In this document: positions 6,996-7,278 of the stretch, one piece after another | Numbering within the stretch: position 1 is the first letter of the stretch | Layout: every line of letters starts with the position of its first letter | Assembly (NCBI GenBank): GCA_019347855.1 | Contig: JAHWKO010000103.1 | Coordinates: forward strand, 1 to 7,278 | DNA: 7,278 nucleotides | Direction of reading: 5' to 3' | DNA from: Actinomycetota bacterium | Lineage (GTDB): Bacteria; Actinomycetota; Nitriliruptoria; Nitriliruptorales; JAHWKO01 | Made by a program: the position numbers and the translations under genes | The notes under the pieces: generated by a model | Seen by the model: the letters and a program-made list of their open reading frames with translations, nothing else | Database searches by the model: none | Told to the model about the DNA's origin: nothing

Positions 6996-7278
6996 TGTAC
7001 GTACGGATCAAACGCGTCGAGCGTGGTGACAAGACCTACGAGTACGTCCAGCTCGTGGAGGGCCGCCGCGTGGACGGCAAGGTCAAACAGAAGGTGGTGG
7101 CCACCCTCGGCCGGTTGGACGAGCTGAAGGCCTCGGGGCAACTGGACCGTCTGGCGGGGTCGTTCGCGCGTCTGGATCCCCCGCCGGTGGGCACCCGCCG
7201 GGAGGTCGGTCCGCTGCTGCTGGTGCGGACGTATCTGGCCCGGTTGGGGTTGGCTGGGATCGTGGACCGGGCGGTGCC
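6995..7278 (+). CDS. IS1634-like transposase, N-terminal part (3' end beyond window)
   Basis: 94 complete codons are visible, starting MYVRIKRVERGDKTYEYVQL and continuing VEGRRVDGKVKQKVVATLGR, then LDELKASGQLDRL. This N-terminal block (a Tyr-rich YEYVQLVE strand, then a K-Q-K-V-V-x-T-L-G-R strand) is characteristic of IS1634-type transposases of the IS4 superfamily. The DDE catalytic residues lie beyond the window, so whether the element is intact cannot be judged. The ATG at 6995 is preferred because the conserved block starts there. The presence of an insertion element next to the structured spacer suggests that this edge is prone to rearrangement. Its codon use is GC-rich like that of its neighbours, so it does not look recently acquired from a different background. 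Confidence 0.85.
   Translation, partial: MYVRIKRVERGDKTYEYVQLVEGRRVDGKVKQKVVATLGRLDELKASGQLDRLAGSFARLDPPPVGTRREVGPLLLVRTYLARLGLAGIVDRAV

Noticed and set aside
6615..7032. Two short minus-strand frames (6615-6917 and 6745-7032) in the spacer
   Set aside because: Arg/Thr/Pro-rich, no ribosome site, and the second runs antisense into the transposase start block. No support for a real gene.

Overview
The window is GC-rich chromosomal DNA of a high-GC Gram-positive type. Third codon positions are almost all G or C, GTG and TTG starts are used, spacers are short, and there are lipoprotein and cell-wall-anchor signals. An actinomycete-like bacterium (Actinomycetota, perhaps one of the less studied classes) fits best. 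This is inferred from style and gene content, because no rRNA or marker gene is present.

Left part (1-1165, minus strand): the N-terminal 171 codons of a secreted subtilisin-family (S8) protease with signal peptide and I9-type propeptide, cut by the window start. Upstream of it is a DUF192 lipoprotein gene whose stop is followed by a hairpin.

Divergent from the lipoprotein, a two-gene operon (1211-2239, plus strand) encodes a tandem ACT-domain protein of the GcvR-like type and a peptide deformylase, 6 bp apart. A long imperfect hairpin (2267-2330) follows the deformylase.

Next (2389-3192, plus) is a membrane protein with five predicted helices and a C-terminal blue-copper (cupredoxin) domain predicted to lie outside the cell, ending at a strong hairpin (3249-3274). 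Then comes a 736-residue membrane iron-sulfur oxidoreductase (3361-5571, plus) of the EtfD/HdrD-like kind: a heme-b-type membrane domain, two [4Fe-4S] motifs and two CCG domains. It probably passes electrons between electron-transfer flavoprotein and the quinone pool, although no etfBA genes are visible here. The cupredoxin protein may also be redox-active, but nothing in the sequence ties the two together beyond adjacency.

Convergent with it, and overlapping by 8 bp, is a minus-strand gene (5564-6691) for an exported wall- or membrane-anchored protein. It has three copies of a roughly 90-residue, two-cysteine domain and an LPXTG-like LPLAG tail.

Right part: a 303-bp gene-free spacer (6692-6994) holds a 38-bp inverted repeat with three TGCGCA hexamers, and a dyad TGTTGTGCCAACA present twice. 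The second copy overlaps the start of an IS1634-like transposase gene that runs off the window. I see no CRISPR array, tRNA, rRNA, toxin-antitoxin pair or evident defence system. The most unusual items are the triplicated surface protein and the structured spacer with the duplicated dyad.
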